From positions 1,215,501 to 1,279,500 of the forward strand of contig NC_092572.1 in the NCBI RefSeq assembly GCF_037975245.1: 64,000 nt of DNA. The letters run 5' to 3'. Shown here in pieces: positions 1-14,112 of this stretch. The stretch comes from Apostichopus japonicus (Eukaryota > Echinodermata > Holothuroidea > Aspidochirotida > Stichopodidae). Within the stretch, counting starts at the first letter, position 1. Every line of letters starts with the position of its first letter. The notes under the pieces are model-generated. The model searched no databases, had not been told where the DNA came from, and saw nothing but the letters and a program-made list of their open reading frames with translations. The translations under genes and the position numbers were made by a program.

Positions 1-200
1 TTATCTTATCTCGTTAATTGGACATGTTTTTGGCAAAATGTTCAATTGTTCACTTCATCCCAATTGAGCACTTGTAAAATTGTCTGCAAAATGTTTAATT
101 GGCAACTTATCGTATCTCGTCAACTCAACATTTTTCTGCAAAATGTTTAACTAATCACTTCATTCCCAATGCTCAGTTGGAATGAAGTGAACAATTTAAT
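1..200. repeat. Direct plus inverted repeat block at the window edge
   Basis: Two direct copies of a unit that begins TTATC(T/G)TATCTCGT and runs through GCAAAATGTT start at 1 and about 106. In addition, AATTGTTCACTTCAT near 47 reappears as its reverse complement near 180-195, followed by a matching CCAA(T/C)TGAGCA segment. The arms at about 44-75 and 168-199 match at roughly 27 of 31 positions, so the block could fold into a long hairpin. No coding potential is seen. It may be the edge of a larger repeat cut by the window. Confidence 0.55.
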
Positions 201-1045
201 TTTTTTCATGTGAGTGATAAATAGCCCCCCCCCCCCCAAGAAAATAATATTAAATTAAGCGCGCTAGGAAAAAGCACTGTATTTTGGGGTAGTTCACTAT
301 GTCTTCGAATATAATTTGTTGAAAAAGAAAACTTTTCCCCTTTGTTACATTAACATAGCTTTTTTAGTTCGTAGTCTATGTAGCCTATCAAGCTGATAAC
401 TTATACTCATTGCTTACTCGCTAACCAGAGTGATTAATAAATTTGTGAAGTGAGGGCCAGTGGTACAAATGTACCAAAAAAACAAAAGTGCAGTCGCGAA
501 AGATGGAGTGTCTGACTGACTGACTGACACTGACTCTATCGTTGACGAGTAGGGTGTGGGGGGGGGGGCTGCGGGTTACAAGGCAGCAGTCGGAATTTTC
601 TGGCTCCAAATCCCATCCAGTTGGAATTTCAGCCACTAAATCTCTCCCCCCCCCACCCACTCTCAATCATCAGGCCTTAGTTACGTCCCTGTGTATAATA
701 CGTATAAACGACGTTCATTACTGTTTAGTTTTTACGGAAATGTCGAAAATAATTTATATCGCTTGAGGAAATAAGCATTATGCCAAAAAATTGGCATATT
801 CACGTGTGGTGTTTGTAAAAATCACGCACCTATATGCAAATATATAATAGCTAAGATTGTCCTGTGTCCGTTATATAATTCCATTAAAGAAATGCATACC
901 TGAGACACGGAAGTATTATCCTGTGAGGGTACCGTAATACATTCATGCTTGAGACACATGCAAGTCTTAAATAAACAGAATAGCAAGTCCCAAACATATA
1001 GACCTTCCTTACCGGTTTCGAACCTATGGACATACAATCAGCGTC

Positions 1046-1117
1046 CATATAGCCTTGTGGTTAGGGTGTCCGCGTACAGAGCGGGAGGCCCGTGGCTCGA
1101 ATCCTGGTGGAGGCTGA
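1046..1117 (+). repeat. tRNA-like SINE remnant
   Basis: The stretch resembles a tRNA with Pol III promoter boxes: TAGCCTTGTGGTTAGGG resembles an A box and GGCTCGAATCC resembles a B box, about 40 bases apart. A CCGC/GCGG stem sits where the anticodon stem should be. The acceptor arms do not pair convincingly, so a tRNA-derived SINE head or a tRNA pseudogene is likelier than a working tRNA. It is followed closely by a (TA)n tract. Confidence 0.45.
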
Positions 1118-1158
1118 AAGTTTGTTTCACTGTTCTTGATTTACAAACTCATTACGAT

Positions 1159-3195
<2,037 letters not shown>

Positions 3196-3199
3196 TTGC

Positions 3200-4544
3200 A
3201 AAGAGCATTCAAAATGGACGATTCCGGCTTCCGTGGTTTATTGCAGAAGTAACAGAAAGCTCCGTGGAAGCAAGGTTGCCAGTTTATAAAAGTACACTTT
3301 CAATTCGATCGGTCGCTGGTTTTTAATGATGTTCCGCAGGAAAATGTCTTTTTGTGTATTGGAAAAAGACAAAAACATTTAGAAGCAGCGACAGTTGGAA
3401 CTACCGCGGCAGTATGCACATGTTGTGACAGAAAGCTCGATGCAAACATTTGAAGGAAGAATTAAAGGCACTCCGAGCACTACTGGCTGAGAAGGAACAA
3501 CTTCTTTCGGAAAAAAAAACGAAAACGAAGTTCTCTGTGCTACTGGATTGTTCGGTACGTAACACTAGGCCAAGACTTATTAATGTAATTTTTCAATCAC
3601 TAAAAGTCACCGTTATATAAACCCTAGACCTGTACAGGCATTCGCTCATTTAAAAACGATAAATTAAAAGAGTTAAAATATGACAGTGAGAGAAATAATA
3701 TAATAATCTCCTTTTAGATATCTGTAAAATGTTTCATGCACAATTTGCCAGGGTATACTGTTATTGATACATTCACGTTCTAACCTTGTGATGGTGAACG
3801 TCACCCGACCACGTACCCCCTACCTCCCCCAACCCATAAACAAATCTGCTTTGTAAACCGTTGAAACATACAGTGGCGTAGGAAGGTACATTTGAGTAGG
3901 GGGGTTGAAGACTGATGGCCGGCCCGGGGGAGGGGTCTAAGGGGAGTTTTTGCATTTCCAGGTGGCCTCAGATGCAATTTGGTGCAATAAAGCACACTTC
4001 AACACCCACCCCATTTTGTAAACTTAATTTTGTATTTTCACCTGGCCTTAGATGCAATTTGGTGCTCCAAATGAGATTTTTTTTTCTCATTTGGAAAAAG
4101 GGGTTTTTCTGACTTGCGAAGCGGGGGGGGGGGGGGGCGGAATGATACTTCCGCGCCTCCACATTTTTCACTGGGGGGGGGGGCTGGAGATATTGACAGT
4201 TGGAGCTAATATATTTTTCGACAAAAGTAAACTATATGCCAACTGGTCTTTATATATGTCTAATTCATACTTATTCTTGTGTCTTTGTTTACAGAAACTT
4301 CAGTGTAGATTGAGCGCAATGAAGAACATAGACTGGTCAGAGGAGAGAAAAGACAGACTGTACAGTGATGTCAACTGATTATATGTCATCCGAGGAATCT
4401 GACATGGAGAGCGAACGAGCTAGGGTACCGTAGTGCAGGAGTTCACTTGGGAATCGGAAAGACTGAACAAAATGAGGCTGGACTCATTCTATAAGGACGT
4501 TCTCCTTAGCGAAAAGTCCAGAAAAAAGGATACCCACCGTTAGG
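3200..4544 (+). pseudogene. Decayed repeat-associated protein gene
   Basis: Fragments of one or more broken reading frames lie on the plus strand. Around 3446-3525 a frame reads as a charged, leucine-rich coiled coil (LKEELKALRALLAEKEQLL). From 4292 a frame reads KLQCRLSAMKNIDWSEE and, after a frameshift, DYMSSEESDMESE near 4378-4418. A further frame change gives FTWESERLNKMRLDSFYKDV, stopping near 4541. An acidic serine-rich DYMSSEES segment followed by a W-E-S-x-R-L motif is, as I recall, common in multi-copy proteins of aquatic invertebrates that accompany mobile DNA. That link is from memory and unverified. At least two frameshifts and a repeat insertion at 3871-4178 make it nonfunctional. 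Confidence 0.35.
3871..4178. repeat. Interspersed repeat A, short nonautonomous element
   Basis: It begins CAGTGGCGTAGGAAGGTAC and ends near ATTTTTCACTG. Its interior (two near-copies of GCCT(C/T)AGATGCAATTTGGTGC about 80 bp apart, then CTCATTTGGAAA and a G run) recurs at 23214-23515. CAGTG and CACTG would be minimal inverted ends. I cannot identify a target duplication, because a G run follows the right end. Confidence 0.55.
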
Positions 4545-6190
4545 AAAGGAGACGTATCTTTAAAATGCGTACCGACTGACGCCCCAACTTGGGCTGTTAA
4601 TTAGGCTGAACAATAACAATGAAGGTATGACCCCCCTCCAAATGGTGAAAATGGTCATTGTTTGATGTGCCGGATTAAGCTTGTGGGAGGCCCGTGGCAA
4701 ACAGTTTATTGGAGCTTCCATAGAGATACATTGGTACCGGATAACGCCGGATGTATAGCTCACAAAAGACATCTATTTGACCACGGTGGTTATGATACGT
4801 ACATTAAAACATCACATAAAAACAGTCATTGATCAACAGCGTAAAGACTGCATATCGAAATCCATTTCGTTTGACTTCTTTGAACTTTTTGTACCATATA
4901 CAACGTAGAATAATGTAACGTTATAACAATATTTCTTTGAATTTTTTACCCAACGTTTAAACTCGTGCCCCAGTTGCACTTGGATAATCCTGTCCTGAGC
5001 ATTTGTTGATTAATGAGGCACCAGGACCACACAGCAAACGCCGTTGTTTCGGATACAAACAAGTTGCAGTTGACGATTTTGTATAATAAAGAAGAGTTTT
5101 CTCTAATTTAACATTTGGTGTAATTACATGGTACCTTTAAAAAGAAATCCTGCCTGAGATAAATGCAACAAGGAAGAAAGAATATGCCCATAATAATAGA
5201 TATCAGATTAATTATTATTTTCTTGTTAGTCTTTTGCTTTAATGGAAGCCTTTTTTTTTAAATTTCCCTTCACAGCTAATATATTCCATCAAGGGATTAA
5301 ATGTAAAGGATTAAGTTATCCTTAAAATATTTTCAGGAAACAAAAGCCAAGAAAAAAGCACGATTCTATTAATTGTTAATGAATCATTTAGTAAATCATA
5401 TTTTAAAATAAGACATAGCTATAGAGCATGGGCCTAATAATTTGTCGAAATGTTGTTGTACTTTTACGTTTGTCTTTTATTATTCATGCATGGCTAATTC
5501 CAGACTTTCAGGGTAAAAAAATTAGAGATCTTGTTTGGGCTATCATTGCATTGTATATCAAAATATATGTTAATAACAATAAAATGTAAAGCAGCAACAA
5601 AATATTAAGCGTGCTACGAAATGAGGCAGGAAGTGGTGTTCTGTATCAAGTTCGTTCCACATAAAAGAGGCTGATACCGTTTCCGGGCCTGGGTGGAGGG
5701 GGGGGGTCGAGGGGCCGATAACCATCATGGAAGAAGTGCCTAGGCGTTTATATCATCTGAGGATAAACACACCGAATTTTAAACATAAATTTGTTTGGTT
5801 TAATTTAACTGCTGATATGTTAAGTTACTTCAAGAGGGTAGCTGGTTTTCAGAGGTTTTGATTCAAAACTAGTAACTAAAAATAGAAACATTCCATATTT
5901 ACTTGTTTTTTTCCTTCTTTCACCTGGCATTAAAACCGTTGCATGTGTATATATATGCCACAATGTAAGTAGAGTAATATTTGGGCATCAAAAAACATTC
6001 TCCGGACAATAATGCATGTTTTGAAATTTGAAAAGGAAAATGGCTTCTCGAGGTTTCTCGAGGTTTGTATTCAAAAAGCTGAATATTCAACACTATGATG
6101 TAAAGCAATATTGAGTTGCATTTAGATGTATTTACACATTAGAAGTGGTATTTCGTTCATTTACATAATTTTTGTATAAGTGTAATAATA
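4545..6190. other. Noncoding stretch, no gene seen
   Basis: AT-rich sequence with short spurious frames only. A G-rich patch lies at 5690-5715. No splice-consistent exon or RNA gene is recognised. Confidence 0.5.
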
Positions 6191-6194
6191 ACAA

Positions 6195-6990
6195 ATAAAC
6201 GTTTACGATGCGATATGAGGTGCATATAAATAAAAAAGTGGAAAATCAAACGAGTGTGATTTTATATTTATTATTTTTAATTTTCTTTAAATCAAATGTA
6301 ATATTTGATAGAGGTGGTCCGTGTATTTCTCAGCCTAATCAACCCGATTAAGACTCCCTAAACGTGGCGAATAAGCCCAGCCCCTGTATTGGTCGTAAGT
6401 AATGTGTTTACGATGACCACGTTTCTCCGTATATATTGGTGTAATCATGGCGTTTACGATGATCAATGCGAGAAGTTTACTGCTGGATTCAAACGTAAAC
6501 TCCAGATTAACGGTCATGTTTAAGGTAGCGAATCTGTTGTAATTGTGACCGGAAACGTAAAGATTACCCTTCCCTGAAACCGCACGATTAAGTGAGCTTC
6601 ACCGTATTTGGATGACACTTGGCGTTTACGGTCACCGCGTACTCGGTAAGTAAGTCATCGCGAAAGCGGAAAACTCACGCGTTTAAGTTGGGTCGTAAGC
6701 TTACCTTAATCACTAGTTTCAGGAGTGGAAACGTAACGGAAACAGGCTGGAACTCGGAATTTACGTCGCAATTACAGACCGAAAACGGCGATTTAAACGC
6801 GGGTTTTTTTCCCGTGTTGCCTGCAAATACAACAGACGGGTGAAATGACTTCCATAACAAAGTTTAGCGTTATCTTACCAGATGTACACTCCGTATGACT
6901 GTTATCGTGCAACGTGAACGAAAATACGTGACTACTTAAGGCTCATCACCAAGTGTTTCGTTCCGTAGTGTTTACTTCTTACGTGATTTA
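6195..6990. repeat. Cluster of GTTTACG / CGTAAAC words
   Basis: The heptamer GTTTACG occurs at 6201, 6406, 6452 and 6624, and CGTAAAC occurs at 6494. Three of them extend to GTTTACGATG. Near-matches (GAAACGTAA, TTTACGTC, GTTTACTTC) continue to about 6970. The cluster sits just 3' of the copy-1 NACHT gene, where copy 2 has its last two exons, so it marks the edge of the segmental duplication. Its role is unknown. Confidence 0.5.
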
Positions 6991-7156
6991 AATTGTCCGG
7001 GAAAACATCAGATATTTATACGATCTCTAACTGTCCTTTCCGTAAGATGTTGCCTTTAAGCACAATATTCATATCAAGCATAAACAATGACTTCAATGCT
7101 ATATTCAAACCTTCTATGAATGTAGGGTCACTGTATATATAAGATACACAATAACT

Positions 7157-10100
7157 TACTGAATCGTTACGTTAATCTTTGTAGCGATGTACGTTGCGAT
7201 CTCAAGTATGTCGTTGTCTTCAAGTTTCTTCTTACTAATCACAACACGTTCAGCATTTGGTAATGGTACTTTCGTGAGAAACTGTACAGAGAAGTCCCCC
7301 TCAAAGACGAATGTCCCGTTAGGAAGCTATTGAAACATTAAGAGGAAATAATATTTATTTTTTATCTCTTCATTAAGCATGAACACGAGGAGCAGAATCC
7401 CATGTCCACACACGGGCCTACACACAAACACAAGTACATACATTACTGCTTGATCCCACATCATAATGTGAAGTCGACTCCATATTATTGTGCAAACCTA
7501 TGATACCTCCGATTAAGTCAGACCAATCCACCTAGTTTTAGTTCAGTACCCCAAGGGTGTGAGGTGGGCAATAATTGTAGCACAACATTTAGTAAAAGTG
7601 TTCGATAGAGTACAGTATATAATTCCCAGTACGCTATGTTATGGATGAGATCATTATAACCGTATTTCCTACTACGTATTCAATGGAATAGAGACAACGT
7701 TCATCGGTACAGTTATATCTATGGATTATTTATGTGGAGTACTCATTTAACAAGTTGATGTTGTTAATTCCTTTAAGGGAAATACGTATTTTTAGTTGAT
7801 TTGGACAGTGGCTGAATTTGTTTCATTAATTTACCATATATGCAACTCGTAAAACACGTAAAACAAAACAATCTAAGACTTACATTTTCCTTTCTACAGA
7901 AAGTGAGAAAGTCTTCAATATTATGTTGATGATATGGGATCTCCGTCTTTGTAATGGTAATCTCTTCCTTCTTATTTATGGTATTAATTATTCGTTGTCT
8001 TACTGGAAGGTCAACTTCATGAAAGCAATCAATAAAGACATTCCACATTTCCTGTTTTTTAAGTGCATTAAGAATTTTTGTTTGCTGAGTTTCATCGTCG
8101 CTTAAACCAGAAGCGAACATTACGGCTGAATTGAAATCATCATTCATCGATTTAGTCTGGCAGGATAACATATTTCCTGGTAGCTCCGGCAGCAAATAAT
8201 GTCCCAAAAAGAATTTCTTAAAAAATGGGGACGCAGCATTGACACAATTGTCAGGAATCACTGTACTAAGATTCGCCTTTGAATGGTATGAGTCTACATT
8301 GTTTGAATCTACTTTAAGGAGTCCAATTGACAAAGCCTCTTGGAAAAAATAGCTCCGACTTTCTTCTTGCCAATACTCGATTGATCTCCTTCCTTTATAG
8401 AACGCTTCTCCAATGGTCTTTCGCAGGGCTAAAAATTCAGACTTGTCGCAATGTTTTTTGTTACCCTTTGTAACATAATGTCTTTCCATGCTATTGACGT
8501 GTGCTTCCAGGATCTTTGATAGACGACAATGATCGCCATGTTCATTGCCCTGTTTCGTTACTTCCATGGCGTTTAAATACAACCTTGTAGTAACGAATAA
8601 TGGAACCTTATACAACTCTTTCAAGAATTCTTTTGAATAACTGAGCGAATAAATCATTTTCTTTACGATGCTGTCGTCTGTCTTTCTATTGTGTTCGTTC
8701 TGACACGAGTATGACTGCATGCTCATGACTGTCTTGTCAAGTTCACCGGTACCACTTTCATCATCTATAGTGTTACTTTCGTTATTACAGTCCCCATGAT
8801 CAGTGCTTGGCTCTGGGCTATCCAAAAGAGAACTATTTTCCGTGATTGGTTGCTTATTTCTGTCCTTGTGATATACAGTTCTCGATCGATCATGGTATAA
8901 ATACATTTTCGCACATAAGTCCTTAACTTGGTTCTCGTTGAATCCTCTCAACTCAATCGTGAGGAATTCATCGGTATATGAGAAATTTAAGTTACGTGAT
9001 GCTACCCACATTCTCATTTTGTGATATTGCTGTACTGTTGTTGTTAATTGAGCGAGATGCTTATATTCATTTTCTTTAGTGTCCAATTGAGTCCCCGAAG
9101 TGCTTGCTTTAGTTAGGTGTTCTTCCTTCTGCATTTTGTTCCTTTGTTGAACATTTATTGCACTGCACAAGTCACTCAATCCGTCAATAAGAACAATTAC
9201 AGGTTGATCTGACAAGATTTTCTTCACGTCGATAGTTTCTATTCCTGAGTCATCGGGAATGTCAGTCATTATTATATCAACGAGACACATCTGATTATTA
9301 CTGTCAGTCAGATGTATGTAAATCAAAACGAAAGTTTTTTCGTCTTGTTGGATCCATTGGCTTAACATCTTCAGAATCAATGTTGTTTTCCCAAATCCTA
9401 GACCAGCCGTCAACGCCACCAATTTTTCTGTTGGTGGATTTTTATACAGCGTTTGTGTAGATACTTCGTATTGGCCTTTGTTTTTCGGTCTTTTAACTAT
9501 ACACTGGCTGTCCACGTAGATGGTATCAATATCAACGGGTACCGTTTCATGGTGAAAGATGTTGATATAAAGGTGTTTAGCATAACTATCACAAAGACAA
9601 GAAATGAACCTTGATAGATTCTTATCTTTTTCTGCAAAATAAAAAAGAAAACAAACTCGCTTTATAAAAAAGGCATAAGTCGATTCGTAATTTTACAGAG
9701 AAAACTTTCAAAATCTTCTATAATGTCTTTCCTTCCCTAAATATTAATTAGGTTTCCTTTCATATTACCTTTATTCCTAATTCGACAGTTGACTAACAAC
9801 CTTTTTCACATCCTGCACACCTCTGATCGTTTCAAAGGGCCATTCTTGACAAGCCAAGACCTACCTAGAGACACCAATATAACCTGCTGGATTTTTTTAG
9901 CTTATGGTACTGTATCAGGATTAACGTCAAACCCCACCTCTGTCCAGCATGGTACTATAAAATGTTTCCTTCCCTCCAGGTAGATTGTCTGCAAAGTTCA
10001 CCTCTCGGAATCAGATTCTTTCCCCAGTCACAGTATACACGCAAACAAAGTGTTACATCACTCGAACTATCTCAAGGTTTTCCTTCCTTATCCTCTTTTT

Positions 10101-13100
10101 TACCTCCATTACTAATTACTTCATTTTGCTACTTCCCTCAGATTTTATCTCCCCCTGAGTCCTCTCATTGCATATTCCTATCATATGACTTGATGTATTT
10201 ATTGTTGTCATAATCATTGCTCACTCCCCCAGTTTATTTACATGTCCATTTGTGTGTCTTTTTATGTTCTTAGTTTTTATTCGTTTAACTTAGCTCAGAA
10301 GATCCTGCTGGTATCGAAAGGTCAGACCCTCTAAATTGTACACATTTATATATATTTTCCGTTTTTTTTAGCAGTAGACAAGCAGTTTGCTACCATGATT
10401 GCCCTTTTAACAAATTTGATATCAACAATCAAACATCCAACTTACTATTAAGTGATCTCTGTTTCTGCGATTTGGTGTTGAAGTTTTCCATTTTTTCATG
10501 TGACCCTTCCTGAAAAAGTTAAGCATAGTAAATTATCACAATTATATTTTACGGAGTTGTGTAAGGCTACATTTTTATCTTTGAATATCCGAAAATTTGA
10601 AGAATATATTACATTTAAATACATTTACAGCTACCTCTCTAATATGCAAATGTCAAGTTTAAGAATTATAATGCAGACATCATAAAGACTTTATTAACAA
10701 TAGACCAACAAATATTACTATTAAAAATTAATTCGGACCTTACCTGTTCACTCATTGCAATGGTAACTCCATCGCTTTTTGCACGCTCACCTCCTAAAAA
10801 TAAAATAAAACTTTCTTGGTAATAACGTCAATTAAAGAGATTATGTATTAGTCGTTTTTGCAGCCTATGTTCTCAGTCGTTACGTCGCAGACTCGGTTGA
10901 TCATATACATTTATTTATGTTGAAGTGTATATTTTGATATAATATAAGTGTACATTATGATATAATAATATAATATACACTGAAGTGTATGTTGTGATAT
11001 TTACTATCAACCCTTAAAAGTATCTAACCAGACTTTTTTATAATTCTTTTTTATAATTTAATTTTAAAACTTTTTATTCGCACTTTATATGTGACTCTTA
11101 CTTGTGATTAAGTGTGAAGGATGTATTGTAAAGTATATATCATGATATAAATTAGCAAGCCCAAAAAAATATCTTACCGTACTTTTTCGTTTCTTGCCTT
11201 CCATTAGTCTTCTTTCGTACATAACAAGTCAGGAGAATTAGAGAAACTACAAAAATCACCCCGACGAGAGATATCACTACCCACAACAACCATGGTGGAT
11301 TATGCAATTGTGGAGATACTGTAGAAGTAATTTCAACAGCTGGCTCTCCTGTTAGACAGGGATCTAAATATATAAAATCAAACAGTTTAAAACTATACAT
11401 TTTACAACACAACAAGTGTACAATCTGACAATACTTGGATCATACTTGTTTACTTGAGTGAATGCCTACTGCTTATAATTTGCATATATTTCAAACCGTT
11501 GGTGTGACTTACGTGCACCACGTAGACTGTTGGACACCTAGTATTTCTATAATAATCCTAGACGTTATCGTTGTGAAACTGTTTCTTCTATGATTTTTAT
11601 TTGTTTTTGTTTTGTTTCTGGTTTCTTATTATCGCTTGTTTTGCATATTGCTATGTATACGCTACATGCTTTAAAAGAACATATCTTTTTTATATTACTT
11701 AACTGGAAGTAAACCACTATCATGTCGTTCTATTGAACATTCATTAATTTATGCTCTGGAAAAAATTTAAATGACTATAGTCGGTCAACATAAACATAGG
11801 CATGTATATTACATTACAGTCACAATTATAAAGAAAGATCTAACGAATAGACGTGTTTACTGACACTTAATTTGTACTAACCAGAGGTTACCCTGACGTA
11901 ACTGTCTTTACGGTGCAAAAGGTTGATGTCATCTTGTGCCAGACATCTTATATCAGCAAAGCCTCCGCATGCGTCGAACGAGTATTTGGCAGATGTAGAT
12001 GTGTCCCATGTGCCCAGCTTTTCATTTTTCTTTGAAATAGATTCGCCTGTAGTAAACTGGAGATGCTCGCTATGTTTAATCTCCAATCGAAGCGGTACTT
12101 TTGGTCGGGATGCAGTAACAGAACATTGTAACTGGCCCGTTCGGTTTATTTGTAGTGAACAACTCAAACATGACGAACACTTAGCAATCAGTGGACATCC
12201 CTGTCGTGGACTGACTGGAAAAAAATATATGCAATTTATATTGGCTGTTTTTTGCAGTAAACGAAAAGTTGCATTCCAAATTCTATGTTTTAATCAACTA
12301 TTGCTCTCTGGGCTGTTTGAACACGTTCTTCACCTAGGCGAACAATAGGTAGGTCGATACGACACGTGAAAATTATTTTCAAAGTAAAGAAAAAAATCTT
12401 TATTTTACAGGAAGATTTTTTAAGTAAACAATACTTTAAGTAATGAATGCAATGTATACTGCTTAATTACTTACAGAATAATTAGATAAGGAGACATACT
12501 GAAAACGATTTCAGACTTTGAACTAAGACATACACTAATACGAAAATATAAAATCACCATCCATCAAAAAATGTCATCAAAGGCTTCATATTTAAGTACT
12601 TTGCAAGGTTCTGTATAGAGTTGTGGTTGTATCTACAAATAATTACTATAAAAATGACAAGATACCTTTTATGCTGACAGTAATGCTTTCTGTTTCGTAA
12701 TTTCCTGTTGCAAAGAATGCTACCACGGTATATACAGCCTCATCTTCAAGTTGGGCGTTCGAAATGATTACATCGCCGTTTGATGTGATGTCAAATCTAC
12801 TGCTGTCATAAAGAGTTCCTGATTTGATGTTGTTCTCCAAAGCAAGGATAGGACTTGTACTAGATGTCGATCCAATGTACCATAGCACCTCTGTTGGAGG
12901 TTCAGATGTATTACATCCGATCGTTGCATTGTGTCCCTTCTCGATTATAATATTTGACGGACAGTTGAGCTGCACACCTATGAAGAATTAAAGATGATTA
13001 ATAATTTGCTATTAATTTACATGCATCTTTTTACTTGTATTTTGTTCATAATAGTACAGTCCATACTGCGTAGTTATTTTACCTTGCTAGATTTCATTTA

Positions 13101-14112
13101 AGTAGTTCAGTGGCTGTCAAAAAACAAACGAAACTATAATTATCTAATTTCCCATTTTATGGATAAACTGCTAACATAAGTAACAAATATTTCTGATGAT
13201 GAAGAACGTTATCCATGGGTGGATCTAGGTTTACCAACATTTGTTTGAACGTTCAGAGCAACGATGATCAACGATGAAATAGGTAAACATAAGAAAGCTG
13301 TACCAGACAAAGTGTGGAAGCGACAGCATATCTTACTCTTGGGAAGATTCGCCATTTGAAGATTTTTAAGTTTGATGATACAGTTGTGTGGGTGTTTACA
13401 TTATGTTATTATGTGTTAATAAGACGTTTTCTAATTTCATATCTTGAATCGAAATCAATAGGCCGGGTACCAATAGACTGCAAATTGTAGTTATTTCGGT
13501 TTAGTTGTCGGCTGCTGTGGCTGACTGAAAATTTGAAATATAGTAACTAACTACCTCGTGTTGTGTTAGTTTAATATCTGCATCAATTAATTTTCGGACG
13601 AAAGCAGTATCTACTATGTATGTTATTTTGCACCTGATTTATGCATTAATTTGTATCTTTGGTAAAACAAGCAGGCGGCATTTCTCCTCTTATCTTATAA
13701 TCCTCTCCTCCTTTCGTGCCCTCCCATCATTAGTTGGAATTCGATAAGCAAATCTATTTAAACAATTACCCAATATCTTGTCATATCATGCTCCCACCAT
13801 CCCCCACCCCCCCCCCCACATCTCTTCTTTGTGATTAAGAGAGAAGCAGTCAGTCAGTAAGTTTCCGCAGTGATGGTGGTTTATTTTCTATATCTGTGTG
13901 TGTAAATCGTACTACCGGTAAGCAAAAGTGTAAAATTTTGTGGATTATATTAATTACGCTACTGCTTAACCAGTCAAACAGACAACGTGCAAACCCTGGC
14001 CTATTTGTATTATTATGTTACAGAGTTACGTGTAACAATCATACTTACCTGTGAAAGCACTAGATGCAAAAACGAGGACAAGCCAAGCCGAGGTTATGAC
14101 AGGCACCACCAT
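7157..14112 (-). CDS. Membrane-anchored NLR-like receptor: signal peptide, 2 Ig, TM, NACHT (copy 1)
   Basis: Eight exons fit GT-AG borders and phases: 14112-14049, 12977-12666, 12214-11882, 11363-11178, 10793-10744, 10509-10446, 9631-7884 and 7326-7160. They give about 974 residues without a break. Residues 1-21 are a signal peptide (MVVPVITSAWLVLVF). Residues 22-125 form an Ig-like domain with B-strand Cys and Trp, but VYTVV where the F-strand Cys belongs. Residues 126-236 form a Cys-rich second Ig-like exon. Residues 261-285 are a TM helix (WLLWVVISLVGVIFVV) followed by RKK. Two tiny linker exons lead to the NACHT region (about 337-919) and an LRR-like exon (920-974). The inferred role is a surface sensor with an NTPase signalling domain inside the cell. 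Codon 975 is CAG followed by TAA, which overlaps the last donor. The protein therefore either stops there (7157) or splices to exons I do not find. It lies divergently from the ITIM receptor at 14796. Confidence 0.8.
7884..9631 (-). CDS. NACHT exon of the copy-1 gene
   Basis: This single 583-codon exon holds the NTPase core of the Ig-TM-NACHT protein. The N-terminal part contains IDTIYVDSQ, like the segment that precedes NACHT in many invertebrate NLRs. Walker A is AGLGFGKTT (Lys at about residue 418). Walker B is VIVLIDGLSDL (Asp at about 486), where the usual DGxDE is weakened to DGLSD. A sensor-1-like MRMWVASRN and then ELRGFNENQVKDLC follow, as in NACHT proteins. LKELYKVPLFVTTRLYL fits the helical and winged-helix part, and PFFKKFFLGHYLLP fits the usual H-x-x-x-Q-E-x-x-A region in degenerate form. 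Whether it hydrolyses nucleotide cannot be judged. The exon starts phase 1 at an AG acceptor and ends at AAT|GTAAGT. Confidence 0.85.
10018..10368. repeat. About 350-bp insert present only in copy 1
   Basis: The flanks CTCTCGGAATCA and TAGCAGT are adjacent in copy 2 (about 42540-42565) but separated here. The insert holds pyrimidine-rich sequence and, near 10295-10335, AGATCCTGCTGGTATCGAAAGG, a phrase that resembles common 3' tails of invertebrate retroelements. It lies in the intron between exon 6 and the NACHT exon. Either an insertion in copy 1 or a deletion in copy 2 would explain it. Confidence 0.45.
10915..11005. repeat. Short AT-rich minisatellite
   Basis: Three or four imperfect units of about 25-35 bp share (T/A)GAAGTGTAT, then a TTGTGATAT-like end. 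They lie in the intron after the TM exon. The copy-2 intron (43140-43200) has fewer units. Confidence 0.45.

Noticed and set aside
1046-1117. Functional tRNA gene
   Set aside because: The A-box and B-box-like words are present, but the acceptor stem does not pair and the anticodon loop is irregular. A SINE remnant is more likely.
11923-12348. 141-residue plus-strand frame
   Set aside because: It is antisense to the second Ig exon of the NACHT receptor, which has consistent splice borders on the minus strand.
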